A DNA stretch of 64,000 bases from CAVRCT01 sp963719645 (GCA_963719645.1 CAVRCT010000007.1:62001-126000), one strand, 5' to 3'. Positions 33,711 through 43,110 are shown, numbered from the stretch's first letter. Notes: generated from the sequence alone by a model not told the origin. Translations and numbers: made by a program.

Positions 33711-34280
33711 CTAAGCACTCACCATCCGGCTGCTCATGGTTTGCAAAAATTCTTTCACGCTCATCACATTCGCATAAAGCGGTTGTAGCGCAGCAATAAA
33801 AGCATTGTGCACGCTTTGTGATGGAATGATCATATTGTTGAATTCTAAATTTTTGGTTGCGCAGGCATCGTGTAACACGGTGCAGCTAAATCCTAAATCA
33901 TAAGCGGCGCGCACGGATGCATCGATGCTTAAATGTGTCATCATGCCAGCAATGACTAAATGATTGATTTGGTTTTTAATCAAATGATTTAACAGACCCG
34001 TGTCTTTAAAACTATTTGGGTAATGTTTTTTGATAATCATTTCATTTTTTAAGGGTTGAACGTTTGCATGGAATTCGATACCTTTTGTGCAAGGTAAGAA
34101 ATGGATCGCATCCGGACGAGTTGAAATATGTTGCACATGAATAATGGGGAATTGCTTCGCCCGATAAAGTTGTACTGCTTCTTGGGCTTTTAAACAAGCA
34201 TCCGTGCTTCTTTCAAGAGGCATGCGTCCGTTTGGGAAGTAGTCGTTTTGATACTCAATTAATACAAGAGCTGTATTCAT
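33711..34280 (-). CDS. Isochorismatase-family hydrolase with altered catalytic residues
   Basis: 189 residues of the isochorismatase-like cysteine hydrolase fold. ALVLIEYQNDYFPNG has Glu9 where most members have Asp. IIKKHYPNSF keeps the Lys. IAGMMTHLSIDASVRAAYDLGF has Ser118 in the place of the nucleophilic Cys (usually MMTHMCV). The cis-peptide motif and Ala-rich helix are otherwise normal. True isochorismatases lack the Cys too, so it need not be dead, but amidase chemistry via Cys is not possible. Substrate unknown. Confidence 0.75.
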   Translation of the reverse strand: MNTALVLIEYQNDYFPNGRMPLERSTDACLKAQEAVQLYRAKQFPIIHVQHISTRPDAIHFLPCTKGIEFHANVQPLKNEMIIKKHYPNSFKDTGLLNHLIKNQINHLVIAGMMTHLSIDASVRAAYDLGFSCTVLHDACATKNLEFNNMIIPSQSVHNAFIAALQPLYANVMSVKEFLQTMSSRMVSA

Positions 34281-34395
34281 CGTGAAGTCCTTATCATCAT
34301 GGATACTGAGCCACTATTAAAAAGCTTTTTTGTAAATTAAGCAATAGGTTATTGAATTTTTTATCAAATTTTGTCAACTGGTGAGGTGGTTTTGC

Positions 34396-35187
34396 GTGGC
34401 GCTTGAATTACTCGATGAGCAACAAATATTGACCGCTATAGAGCAGCAATATCTGCAAAATTTATCCAGAATTATTATTTTTGATGAAATTGAATCCACA
34501 AATTCTTATTTGTTGGCGCTGGCGAAGCAAAATGTGGACAGTGGTACGGCTTGTTTTGCGGAGTCACAAACCAACGGACGGGGTCGTTTAGGTCGTACTT
34601 GGTTTTCACCATTTGGGGTCAATCTGTATTTTTCGTTGCTTTGGCGTTTGCCAGAAACAGCTTTTGATGTATCGAGTTTAAGCATTGCAATTGCGGTGAT
34701 GGTCGCAAGTGTCTTGCGTCAATATGGTGTGCTGTCAGGTATTCAATTGAAATGGCCGAATGATGTTCTGTTTGCTGGGCGTAAATTAGCAGGCATTTTA
34801 TTAGAGCGAAATGATCCACGCAGTGTGGTGATCGGTATTGGTTTGAATTTAAATGTGGCGGATGCGGGTGAAAAACAGTGGATTGATTTAACGGAAATTA
34901 CCGGACAGACGCCGCGACGTAATTTTTTAGCGGGATTATTGTTGAATGAATTATTGAGCAAGTTGCCGATTTATACGGAACAAGGTTTAAGGCCGTTTCT
35001 GACGGAATGGCGTCAGCATGATGTGTTAGTGAATCAAGCTGTTTTAGTACAAACACCGGGAAAAAATATATCAGGCAAAATGTGCGGAATTAATGAGCGA
35101 GGTGAAATGATTTTGCAAGATGAGAGCGGGCAGTTGCAAACGTTTTGTTATGGTGAGGTGAGTGTTAGGAGTCAAGCGGCGCTTTAG
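34396..35187 (+). CDS. birA: Biotin-protein ligase without the N-terminal DNA-binding domain
   Basis: 263 residues. The catalytic biotin ligase domain has IESTNSYLLAL, ESQTNGRGRLGRTWFSPFG (biotinyl-AMP loop) and IQLKWPNDVLFAGRKLAGIL, followed by the C-terminal SH3-like domain (KNISGKMCGINERGEMIL). It attaches biotin to the AccB carrier. The protein starts exactly at the inter-domain segment (ELLDEQQILTAI) that in E. coli BirA follows the repressor HTH, so it is monofunctional. Start placed at GTG 34396, with GAGG 9 nt upstream; GTG 34381 is the alternative. Confidence 0.88.
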   Translation: MALELLDEQQILTAIEQQYLQNLSRIIIFDEIESTNSYLLALAKQNVDSGTACFAESQTNGRGRLGRTWFSPFGVNLYFSLLWRLPETAFDVSSLSIAIAVMVASVLRQYGVLSGIQLKWPNDVLFAGRKLAGILLERNDPRSVVIGIGLNLNVADAGEKQWIDLTEITGQTPRRNFLAGLLLNELLSKLPIYTEQGLRPFLTEWRQHDVLVNQAVLVQTPGKNISGKMCGINERGEMILQDESGQLQTFCYGEVSVRSQAAL

Positions 35188-35243
35188 AAAGAGCTGTCAT
35201 CCTGAGCGCTTAAGAAAGACGTTGTTGCGTAAACCCCGCATTC

Positions 35244-35343
35244 GTCGTTGCGAGGAGCGTTTTTTGCGACGAAGCAATCCAGTTTTAGGTTTGTGATCTT
35301 AAAACTGGATTGCTTCGTCGCAAAAAACGCTCCTCGCAACGAC
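35244..35343. repeat. Family B palindrome with short outer arms
   Basis: GTCGTTGCGAGGAGCGTTTT and its complement. Outside it are GTTGTTGCGTAA...CCCCGC and GCGGG...TTACGCAACAAC, a second, short palindrome around the first. Between birA and the methyltransferase gene. Confidence 0.82.
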
Positions 35344-35409
35344 GGCGGGTGAATTACGCAACAACACCCTTAAGAAAAGCCTGTCAACTTGAGTGCTTAA
35401 GAAAAGGCT

Positions 35410-35526
35410 GTCATCCTGAGCGCTTTTCGTTCCCAAGGATCTCCTTATGAAGCAGCGAGATGCTTAAGAATCTAAACATCAGACATTTGCGGGAGATCCT
35501 TCGGAGCGAAAAGCGCTCAGGATGAC
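35410..35526. repeat. Family D palindrome
   Basis: GTCATCCTGAGCGCTTTTCG and its complement, inner arms AAGGATCTCC(T/C)TATGA and AGATCCTTCGGAGCG, with a turn TAAGAATCTAAACATCAGAC. Copies at 41947-42071 and 61282-61406. Bases 35527-35683 show nothing further apart from a degenerate family F fragment near 35620-35650. Confidence 0.83.
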
Positions 35527-35683
35527 AGCTCTTCCTTAAGCAGCTCTTGCTATTGACAGATGACTGAGAGCGGCCAGTTAACTATTTTGTTTTAAAGCTG
35601 TGCTGAAGTTTTCCGGGATATCAATTCGGTGTCATACCAGCGTATTCTTAGCGTGCCTAACAAGATCAAAATAATTTCTGCTA

Positions 35684-36451
35684 TTATGACTTTTTCTTTG
35701 CCACAATCCTCGTGGCCATTTTTTGATGTTGTTGAATTTTCTCAATGAGCTCTTCATGTTGCTTCCGAATGATTAGGAATAGCTCTTCTCCGTATTTTTG
35801 TTTTATGAAAACTTGGTTATTGGATAGTCTAGTTAATAATTTTTTGGCATAGTTGAGGAATAATTTACTGTCATCACGAAAGCTAATCTCACTAAAGCCT
35901 GTATCGAGTAAAACTTGTTCGTAGGATTCTTTTGTTTCGCAAACTAACGGAGCCGAGCTATCGGTTGTTGCTTTTGGAAAAATCCAATCAGCAATCACAA
36001 ATAGGCCGTTAGGTTTCAGTACCGTATTGATTTGTTTAAAGAGGCTAACCTTATTAGCAACATGGTTTAAAACGCCTTTGCTGTACACTAGGTCGAACGT
36101 TTCAGGGCTATAAGGGAGATAGCCATTGCTGTTATAGGTATGAAATTCAAGAGAGTTTGAAAGGCTAGAGGGTGCATGCTCGTTTGCATATTGCACCATC
36201 CAAGGATGTATTTCTATCCCAGCAACCTCCATTTTATATTTTTCTACTAAGTGGTAAGCTACACCGCCTAAGCCAAACCCTATGTCTAATGCTTTTAGCC
36301 CATTTAAATTCAAATCTGAAAACATATTATCGATCGCAGCAATCCCACCTAGCGAGATAAGATTTTTGCCGTAGATTGCCTCATATAAAGGAACATTGTC
36401 TGGGTGATAAGGATCTGAGTCGGTGATTTTGTTGTAATCGTTAGTTTTCAT
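35684..36451 (-). CDS. SAM-dependent methyltransferase, phosphoethanolamine N-methyltransferase-like
   Basis: About 255 residues. The class I methyltransferase motif I is LKALDIGFGLGGVAYHLVEK, then the acidic strand MEVAGIEIHPWMVQYA, motif IV FDLVYSKGVLNHVANKVSLF and motif V LKPNGLFVIADW. The preceding LYEAIYGKNLISLGG resembles the region before motif I of phosphoethanolamine methyltransferases (YERVFG-G-ISTGG). It may make phosphocholine, but other amine substrates are possible. AT-rich, with Lys-rich tail. Start put at ATG 36451 (GGAA upstream) rather than GTG 36475. Confidence 0.65.
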   Translation of the reverse strand: MKTNDYNKITDSDPYHPDNVPLYEAIYGKNLISLGGIAAIDNMFSDLNLNGLKALDIGFGLGGVAYHLVEKYKMEVAGIEIHPWMVQYANEHAPSSLSNSLEFHTYNSNGYLPYSPETFDLVYSKGVLNHVANKVSLFKQINTVLKPNGLFVIADWIFPKATTDSSAPLVCETKESYEQVLLDTGFSEISFRDDSKLFLNYAKKLLTRLSNNQVFIKQKYGEELFLIIRKQHEELIEKIQQHQKMATRIVAKKKS

Positions 36452-36510
36452 GGGTTGATTCCAATTGTCGTGCACAGTTTAAATTTTATTATCGGATAAG
36501 TTGTTTCATA

Positions 36511-37059
36511 TCACTTGCCTTTTTTAATTGTTCTTTTTATTTTGAATACTGCAAAATTCATTTCGTAAGTAGTTTCAGTTCCAGTTATTTCTAATTCATC
36601 TTCAGGAACAATTAAATCTGCAATTAAATCCCCTGTATGTTCCATCAACGATTTTTGTTTGGGTGAGTTCTCGGGCAGCGTTTGCATTTGGGTAATTACA
36701 TGGCCCAACTCTCTGACCTTAGTGAAGGTTTCAATAATTGCTAGTGTTGTTTCTGTTGCCGTTTGGCTTTTTAAAATGGTAGCTAGCATGTAAAGCCCTT
36801 TTTCGGTAAAGGCTGTTGGTAGTTTAACTTTTCCACCCTTCATTGAAGTCGAAAATTTCGACTTCAAAGAACCCCATTCTTTTTTGTTTAATTCAAAGAG
36901 ATAACTATCAGGAAATTTATCAGGATTATTTTTAACGGCTTCATTGATACGCTTTGTTTCTACTCCGTATAACTTAGCAACATCAGCATCAACAATAACT
37001 TTTTGATTGCGAATAATAATGATTTTTTCTTGAACTTGATCTTGTTTAATAACTTCCAT
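36511..37059 (-). CDS. ORF6N-domain protein
   Basis: 182 residues. IIIRNQKVIVDADVAKLYGVETKRINEAVKNNPDKFP and FELNKKEWGSLKSKFSTS match the ORF6N (KilA-N-related) DNA-binding domain of phage and mobile-element proteins. LPTAFTEKGLYMLATILKS continues it. A longer helical C-terminal part follows. Such proteins are usually prophage regulators or antirepressors, but no other phage gene is visible nearby. Low-GC like the neighbouring methyltransferase, so both may have been acquired. Confidence 0.85.
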   Translation of the reverse strand: MEVIKQDQVQEKIIIIRNQKVIVDADVAKLYGVETKRINEAVKNNPDKFPDSYLFELNKKEWGSLKSKFSTSMKGGKVKLPTAFTEKGLYMLATILKSQTATETTLAIIETFTKVRELGHVITQMQTLPENSPKQKSLMEHTGDLIADLIVPEDELEITGTETTYEMNFAVFKIKRTIKKGK

Positions 37060-37184
37060 ACTAGGCTTCCTATTTCATCTATAGTTCATGAGTTTAAATT
37101 GACAGAAATTTATATGTTAAATTCTATCTTGTCATAATAATTTTATAGATTAGTTTTAATCTTCTATTTTTATCTAGAAATAAA

Positions 37185-37220
37185 AAGGCCATTAATAACT
37201 TTACAGAAATTAATGGCCTT
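37185..37220 (-). terminator. ssb terminator
   Basis: AAGGCCATTAAT and ATTAATGGCCTT form a perfect 12-bp stem with a 12-nt loop. Read on the minus strand it is followed by TTTTTATTT, a good intrinsic terminator for ssb. Confidence 0.75.
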
Positions 37221-37301
37221 GATTACACCTAACTGTTTGAAATGTCCAACTTTTATTTAATGCTCACATTAAATAACTTTACACTTCTAAATTACTGCTT
37301 T

Positions 37302-37760
37302 TTAAAACGGAATATCATCATCAAAATTATCAGCCGATTCAGACTGAGGCATTTCTGCAGAGGTGCGTTGTTCTGCGGCCGGTGCTTCATTTGTGTGGGA
37401 ACTGTTGCTGCCGCTACTGCCTTTGCTGTCTAACATTTGCATTGAATCTGCAATGATTTCGGTGGTGTAACGGTCTTGGCCATTTTTATCTTGCCATTTA
37501 CGGGTTTGTAAGCGGCCTTCAATAAATACTTTTGAACCTTTGCGTAAGTATTCGCCAGCAATTTCCGCCAGACGATTATAAAACACAATACGATGCCATT
37601 CGGTGCGTTCTTGGTTTTCACCGCTTTGCTTATCTTTCCATGCTTCGGTGGTTGCGATGGTGATATTGGCGATGGCTAAATTGCTGGGGGTGTAACGAAT
37701 TTCTGGGTCTTTGCCTAAGTTGCCGATTAATATAACTTTATTAACACTGCCTTTTGCCAT
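37302..37760 (-). CDS. ssb: Single-stranded DNA-binding protein
   Basis: 152 residues. The OB fold opens MAKGSVNKVILIGNLGKDPE, with TEWHRIVFYNRLAEIAGEYL, VFIEGRLQTRKWQDKNG and YTTEIIADSMQML. A Ser/Gly/Ala-rich linker leads to the acidic tip DNFDDDIPF, the conserved C-terminal peptide that recruits repair and replication proteins. The MFS gene lies 26 bp upstream on the same strand and uvrA is divergent beyond it. In E. coli ssb and uvrA are directly divergent; here the MFS gene is interposed. Confidence 0.97.
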   Translation of the reverse strand: MAKGSVNKVILIGNLGKDPEIRYTPSNLAIANITIATTEAWKDKQSGENQERTEWHRIVFYNRLAEIAGEYLRKGSKVFIEGRLQTRKWQDKNGQDRYTTEIIADSMQMLDSKGSSGSNSSHTNEAPAAEQRTSAEMPQSESADNFDDDIPF

Positions 37761-37786
37761 GTTATTCTCCTAAAAAACAATTTTAT

Positions 37787-38974
37787 TTACGCGCGCCGTG
37801 CGCTTGAATAGTGCGGGTTTTTCATCTTAAATGCAATAGCGAGCCATACAATTGCCAGGGCTGCACAAAAAAGATAAACATCGACTAAACCAAAAGCACC
37901 ATACAACCAACCACCTCCCGCACCGCCAACAAAAATTCCTAAGAATTGCGCGCACGAATAAATACCAAGCGCGGTACCTTTGCGTGCTGAAGGGGCTGTT
38001 TTAGAAACGAGGGAAGGTAGAAATGCTTCGAGTACAGAAAATGCTGTGAAAAACAACAATAAACCCAGTGCGGATAACCAAACACTGTGCGCACAAGCCC
38101 TCAATACTAACTCAGCAATACCCAAGATGGAAATAGCGCCAAGAAAAAAAAGTTTTAATTGATGTTTTTTTTCGGCTAACACAACACACGGTATACAGAG
38201 AATAAATGCAATAAATAAAGTCGGTAAAAATAAAGTCCATTGGTGGTTCGCGGAGATACCCGCTAAATTTTGTAAACTGATTGGAATAATGACAAAACTC
38301 GCGGTGAAAATAGCATGCAATAAAAAAATGCCACTATTTAAGCGTGCTAAGTCAGGCTGAGTCAAAACAGCCAAAAAAGCATGTTGATCTGGCTCGGTCT
38401 CAGCATGCCAAGTTGTTTTGGCGGGTTGAGGTACTGTCGTATATAAAATCAAAATACCCAATAAGCTCATGCCAGCCGCTAACCAAAACATCCCATTGAC
38501 GTGTAACCAGGGATTTAACAGCGGACCTATTAACATGGCCAGTGAAAATGACATGCCAATGGTCATACCAATGATAGCCATGGCTTTGGTGCGTTGCGAT
38601 TCGCGGGTTAGATCTGCTAAGAGAGCAATCAGTGTGCTGCCAACAGCACCTGTTCCTTGTATGGCGCGACCGATAATCATGCCCCAAGCGGTAGTCGTTG
38701 AGGCGCAAATCACACTACCGAGCGCAAAAATGATTAATCCAAGTGTGATGACTTTTTTGCGTCCAATATGATCAGACCAGGCACCTAATGGAATTTGAAA
38801 AATGGCTTGCGTTAAGCCATAAATACCCATGGCCAACCCAATTAATAAAGGGGTTGCGCCGGATAGTTCGCGCACATACAGCGAAAAAATGGGCAGCACC
38901 ATGAATAAACCTAACATGCGTAAACACATGATGATGGCCAGGGAGAGTGACGATTGCTTTTCGATTAAATTCAT
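37787..38974 (-). CDS. MFS transporter (YajR-like)
   Basis: 395 residues, twelve predicted helices. The MFS motif A is LGAWSDHIGRKKVITLG between helices 2 and 3, and IQGTGAVGSTLIALLADLT matches motif C-like antiporter features seen in drug exporters and YajR. YajR's extra C-terminal ferredoxin-like domain is absent. Cargo unknown; likely proton-coupled export. It precedes ssb by 26 bp on the same strand and diverges from uvrA. Confidence 0.85.
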   Translation of the reverse strand: MNLIEKQSSLSLAIIMCLRMLGLFMVLPIFSLYVRELSGATPLLIGLAMGIYGLTQAIFQIPLGAWSDHIGRKKVITLGLIIFALGSVICASTTTAWGMIIGRAIQGTGAVGSTLIALLADLTRESQRTKAMAIIGMTIGMSFSLAMLIGPLLNPWLHVNGMFWLAAGMSLLGILILYTTVPQPAKTTWHAETEPDQHAFLAVLTQPDLARLNSGIFLLHAIFTASFVIIPISLQNLAGISANHQWTLFLPTLFIAFILCIPCVVLAEKKHQLKLFFLGAISILGIAELVLRACAHSVWLSALGLLLFFTAFSVLEAFLPSLVSKTAPSARKGTALGIYSCAQFLGIFVGGAGGGWLYGAFGLVDVYLFCAALAIVWLAIAFKMKNPHYSSARRA

Positions 38975-39023
38975 AAGTGGGGCGTATTTTACGCTCCAGT
39001 TTGGAAAAGTAAAAGGGTTAACC

Positions 39024-39052
39024 TTCGCATTTCAAGCCACGAGTGGTATACT
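39024..39052 (+). promoter_or_regulatory. Probable uvrA promoter
   Basis: TTCGCA (39024-39029), 17 bp, TATACT (39047-39052), 22 nt before ATG 39075. I see no clear CTG-N10-CAG LexA box overlapping it. Confidence 0.45.
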
Positions 39053-39074
39053 GCCCGCTTTTAGAAAACGAGTC

Positions 39075-41909
39075 ATGAAAGAAATTCAAATCCGCGGTGC
39101 GCGCACGCACAATTTAAAAAATCTAAATTTGAACATCCCTCGGGATCGATTAGTTGTGATCACTGGCTTATCCGGTTCCGGCAAGTCATCTCTTGCATTT
39201 GATACACTTTATGCAGAAGGCCAGCGACGGTATGTCGAATCACTCTCTGCTTATGCACGCCAATTTTTATCGATGATGGAAAAACCCGATGTCGATCATA
39301 TCGAAGGGTTATCCCCCGCGATTTCGATCGAACAAAAATCCACTTCGCACAATCCCCGTTCAACTGTCGGCACGATCACTGAAATTTATGATTATTTGCG
39401 GTTACTCTATGCCAAAGTGGGACAGCCCACGTGTCCGGATCATGGTCATATCTTAGAGGCGCAGACCGTTGGTCAAATGGTCGATATCGTGTTGGCCATG
39501 CCAGAAGAGACCAAAATCATGATCTTGGCGCCGGTCGTGCGTGAGCGCAAAGGCGAGCATGTGGAATTATTAAATGAATTACGCAGTCAAGGTTATGTTC
39601 GTGCGCGTATCGATGGCAAATTAGTGGAATTAGATCAAGCACCCAAATTAGATTTGCGCCGCAAGCACACGATTGAAGTCGTGATTGATCGGATTAAAGT
39701 ACGAGAGGATGCGCGCTTGCGAATCGCAGAATCCTTCGAGACGGCTTTACGGTTAGCGGAAGGCGTGGCTGCCATCGCGTATCTGGATGAACCCAAGCGC
39801 GAAGGTAAATTATTTTCAGCAAAATTTGCCTGTCCTGATTGCGGATACAGTTTGGTTGAATTAGCGCCGCGTTTATTTTCGTTTAACAATCCCAATGGTG
39901 CATGTTCTGTTTGTGATGGGTTGGGCGTTAAGCAACATTTCGATCCCGAATTAATTATTACTAATAAAAAATTTAGTTTAGCCGAAGGTGCGGTACGGGG
40001 TTGGGACAAGCGTAATTCTTATTATTTTCAAATGCTGACATCGTTAGCGAAACATTACAAATTTGATTTAAACATTCCTTTCGGACAATTACCGAAAAAA
40101 ATTCAAAATATTATTTTATACGGCAGCAGCGATGAATTAATTAAATTTAATTATCGCAGTGAAGAGGGCAAGGGTTTTTCGAAAATCGATGCGTTTGAAG
40201 GTGTGATCCATAACATGGAGCGCCGTTATCGCGACACTGAATCCAATATGGTGCGCGAAGAACTCAGTAAATATTTGGCGACCAAAGTTTGTGATGAATG
40301 TCAGGGCGCACGGTTGTGTAAATCGGCACGCTACGTGTTTGTCGGCAACACGAGTTTGCCGGATGTGGTAAAAAAACCCATTAATCAAACCAGAGATTTT
40401 TTTACCCAGTTAAAATTAACCGGCACCCGCGCAGACATTGCTGAAAAAGTTATTAAAGAAATTGTCAGTCGCTTAACTTTCTTAGTGAATGTGGGTTTAG
40501 ATTATTTAAGTCTAGATCGCAGTGCCGATACGTTATCGGGCGGTGAAGCGCAACGCATTCGGTTAGCGAGTCAAATCGGTGCGGGATTGGTGGGGGTGAT
40601 GTACATTTTAGATGAGCCGTCCATTGGGTTGCATCAACGGGATAATGCGCGACTACTGGAAACGCTGCACCAATTACGCGATTTAGGCAATACCGTGATT
40701 GTGGTTGAGCATGATGAAGATGCGATCATGAGCGCAGATCATGTCATCGATTTAGGTCCGGGTGCCGGTGTGCATGGCGGCGAAATTGTGGCAGAAGGTA
40801 AGCCCGCTGCAATTTTAAAAAATCCAAAATCACTGACCGGTCAATATTTATCGGGCAAGCGCAAAATTGCGATTCCGACTAAACGCGTTGTGATGAATCG
40901 GGAAAAAATGATTTCTATACGCGGTGCGTCTGGCAACAATTTGCGAAACATTAATGTGACTATTCCGATTGGTTTAATGACGTGTATCACGGGTGTGTCG
41001 GGTTCCGGCAAATCAACATTGACCAATGATACGTTAGGGCCGATCGCCGCGCGTCTTTTAAATGGCGCGACACAGCGTGAAGCGTCGCCGTATGATTCGA
41101 TCGATGGCATTGAATACCTCGACAAATTTGTCGATATTGATCAAAGCCCCATTGGGCGTACACCGCGTTCAAATCCCGCGACCTACACCGGTTTATTTAC
41201 GGTGATTCGTGAATTATTTTCAGGCACGCATGAATCACGTTCGCGAGGATATCAACCCGGCCGCTTTAGTTTCAATGTGAAAGGCGGGCGGTGTGAAGCG
41301 TGTCAAGGCGATGGCGTGATTAAAGTGGAAATGCATTTCTTGGCCGATGTGTATGTGATGTGTGATGTATGCCAAGGCAAGCGTTACAACCGCGAAACAT
41401 TGGAAATTAAATACAAAGGTAAAAACATTCATCAAGTGTTAGAGATGACAATTGAAGATGCGCGCGAATTTTTTGATCCGATTCCGGCGCTGGCGCGTAA
41501 GTTGCAAACGTTAGTTGATGTGGGTTTGTCGTATGTCTGTTTAGGCCAGAGTGCGACGACCTTATCGGGTGGTGAAGCGCAACGAATCAAATTGGCGCGT
41601 GAATTATCGCGACGTGATACAGGACAAACGTTGTATGTGTTGGATGAACCGACCACGGGATTGCATTTTCACGACATCGAACAATTGTTAAAAGTGTTGC
41701 ATCGCTTGCGGGATGATGGCAATACGATTGTGATTATTGAACATAATTTAGATGTGATAAAAACGGCGGATTGGATTATTGATTTAGGGCCGGAAGGTGG
41801 CGATAAAGGTGGGCAAGTGGTGGTAGTGGGGACGCCGGAGGATGTGGCAAATACGGCTAAATCGTATACGGGGCAGTTTTTGAAGCCGGTGTTGGAAAGA
41901 GGGGTTTGA
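39075..41909 (+). CDS. uvrA: Excinuclease ABC subunit A
   Basis: 944 residues with two ABC ATPase modules. Walker A copies are ITGLSGSGKSSLAFDTLYAEG and ITGVSGSGKSTLTND; signature motifs are DTLSGGEAQRIRLASQ and TTLSGGEAQRIKLAREL. The zinc-finger cysteines are in FACPDCGYSL/CSVCDGLG and RCEACQGDG/MCDVCQGKRY. It scans DNA for lesions with UvrB in nucleotide excision repair. The open frame extends upstream to 38829, but only over the MFS gene and promoter. ATG 39075 (MKEIQIRGARTHNLKN) is the family start. Confidence 0.97.
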   Translation: MKEIQIRGARTHNLKNLNLNIPRDRLVVITGLSGSGKSSLAFDTLYAEGQRRYVESLSAYARQFLSMMEKPDVDHIEGLSPAISIEQKSTSHNPRSTVGTITEIYDYLRLLYAKVGQPTCPDHGHILEAQTVGQMVDIVLAMPEETKIMILAPVVRERKGEHVELLNELRSQGYVRARIDGKLVELDQAPKLDLRRKHTIEVVIDRIKVREDARLRIAESFETALRLAEGVAAIAYLDEPKREGKLFSAKFACPDCGYSLVELAPRLFSFNNPNGACSVCDGLGVKQHFDPELIITNKKFSLAEGAVRGWDKRNSYYFQMLTSLAKHYKFDLNIPFGQLPKKIQNIILYGSSDELIKFNYRSEEGKGFSKIDAFEGVIHNMERRYRDTESNMVREELSKYLATKVCDECQGARLCKSARYVFVGNTSLPDVVKKPINQTRDFFTQLKLTGTRADIAEKVIKEIVSRLTFLVNVGLDYLSLDRSADTLSGGEAQRIRLASQIGAGLVGVMYILDEPSIGLHQRDNARLLETLHQLRDLGNTVIVVEHDEDAIMSADHVIDLGPGAGVHGGEIVAEGKPAAILKNPKSLTGQYLSGKRKIAIPTKRVVMNREKMISIRGASGNNLRNINVTIPIGLMTCITGVSGSGKSTLTNDTLGPIAARLLNGATQREASPYDSIDGIEYLDKFVDIDQSPIGRTPRSNPATYTGLFTVIRELFSGTHESRSRGYQPGRFSFNVKGGRCEACQGDGVIKVEMHFLADVYVMCDVCQGKRYNRETLEIKYKGKNIHQVLEMTIEDAREFFDPIPALARKLQTLVDVGLSYVCLGQSATTLSGGEAQRIKLARELSRRDTGQTLYVLDEPTTGLHFHDIEQLLKVLHRLRDDGNTIVIIEHNLDVIKTADWIIDLGPEGGDKGGQVVVVGTPEDVANTAKSYTGQFLKPVLERGV

Positions 41910-41946
41910 GAAGAGCTTGTCATCTAGGGCGCTTAAGAAAGAGCTT

Positions 41947-42071
41947 GTCATCCTGAGCGCTTTTCGCTCCGAAGGATCTCCCGCAAATTTCTGAGGCTTC
42001 GCTAAAAAATTTCCTAAGCATCTCTCTGCCACGCAGGGAGATCCTTCGGAGCGAAAAGCGCTCAGGATGAC
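41947..42071. repeat. Family D palindrome
   Basis: GTCATCCTGAGCGCTTTTCG to its complement, centre TTTCTGAGGCTTCGCTAAAAAATTTCC. Lies just after uvrA; a partial outer copy of the GAGCTTGTCATC end precedes it at about 41914. Confidence 0.85.
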
Positions 42072-42156
42072 AGCCCTTTCTTTTGCAGCGTTGTTGCGTA
42101 TTCTCGGCGAGTCATACCAGCATGCTTTTGCTTTGATATCTACACAAACCACCCAT

Positions 42157-42258
42157 GTGTCGTGCCAGCGTGCTTTTAGCTGGCATCCAGGTTTGCTCTT
42201 AATAAAATTTATACAGAGATAAACCTGGATGCCAGCTAAAAGCACGCTGGCACGACAC
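42157..42258. repeat. Family F palindrome
   Basis: GTGTCGTGCCAGCGTGCTTT and its complement, with inner AGCTGGCATCCAGGTTTG arms. The adjacent CGAAATC-CTCGG and GTGTAAATAGGT flank recurs in the fragment at 8395-8460. The remaining gap to 42444 has no visible gene. Confidence 0.85.
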
Positions 42259-42444
42259 CGAAGCGAAACCGAGGATTTCGCATTTTGAGGTGTAAATAGG
42301 TATATTCCAGGCATAAGCACGTAACCTAACACAGAAATGTGTGCATACCGCTAGCCTGCGGGGAAGGCGTTCTAAGCAAAATCCTTATAGATGAGAGAGT
42401 TTCACGGAAACATTACATTTCGCTAATCAACAGGAATATTGTGC

Positions 42445-43083
42445 ATGCAAATTTTTCCAGAAACCGAATCCACTATCCTCTTACCAGGTCCCGCAGGACA
42501 CATTGAAGTATTGACGACACCTGTCAATGCCACTCATCCAAAACAAGCAACCGCCATCATTTGTCACCCGCATCCTCTCTTCGGCGGTACGATGAATAAC
42601 AAAGTCATCACAACGTTAGCGAAAACATTTCAAACTCTTGGCTTACGAACGGTGCGATTTAATTTCCGCGGTGTGGGTAAGAGCACCGGTACGCATGATG
42701 AAGGACGTGGTGAAACGGAGGATGTCTTAGTACTCATGAATTGGATCAAAACACTTTTCCCGCAAGAGGAAATTTGGTTAGCTGGATTTTCGTTTGGCGC
42801 AATTGTTGCCATGCGTGCTGCGATGCAAAATAATCCTGCGCGTTTAATTACGATCGCACCACCGGTCATTCGTTTCGAATTAAATGATGTAACAAAAATA
42901 AAATGTCCTTGGTGGTTAGTGCAGGGTGAGCAAGATGATGTGGTGTTAGCCAGCGATGTTTATACCTGGTATGACACATTGGATCCTAAGCCTCATCTGA
43001 TTCGTATGCCCATGGCGGGACATTTTTTTCATGGGTTGTTGTTGGAATTGCGTGAGGCGTTGGAGAGAGCGTTGTCTGTTTAA
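42445..43083 (+). CDS. Alpha/beta hydrolase (COG2945 type)
   Basis: 212 residues. CHPHPLFGGTMNNKVITTLA and FNFRGVGKSTGTHDEGRGE are hallmarks of the small COG2945 alpha/beta hydrolases. The nucleophile elbow is AGFSFGA, the acid is in GEQDDVV and the base is His in AGHFFHG. Complete catalytic triad; substrate unknown, esterase or peptidase-like. It starts at ATG 42445 with AGGA 9 nt upstream. It stands alone between repeat clusters. Confidence 0.85.
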   Translation: MQIFPETESTILLPGPAGHIEVLTTPVNATHPKQATAIICHPHPLFGGTMNNKVITTLAKTFQTLGLRTVRFNFRGVGKSTGTHDEGRGETEDVLVLMNWIKTLFPQEEIWLAGFSFGAIVAMRAAMQNNPARLITIAPPVIRFELNDVTKIKCPWWLVQGEQDDVVLASDVYTWYDTLDPKPHLIRMPMAGHFFHGLLLELREALERALSV

Positions 43084-43110
43084 GAGAGTAATCCGGGTGC
43101 AACCATATCG

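Noticed and set aside
38829..39074. N-terminal extension of UvrA
   Set aside because: Lies over the MFS gene start and the uvrA promoter; the family N terminus is at 39075.
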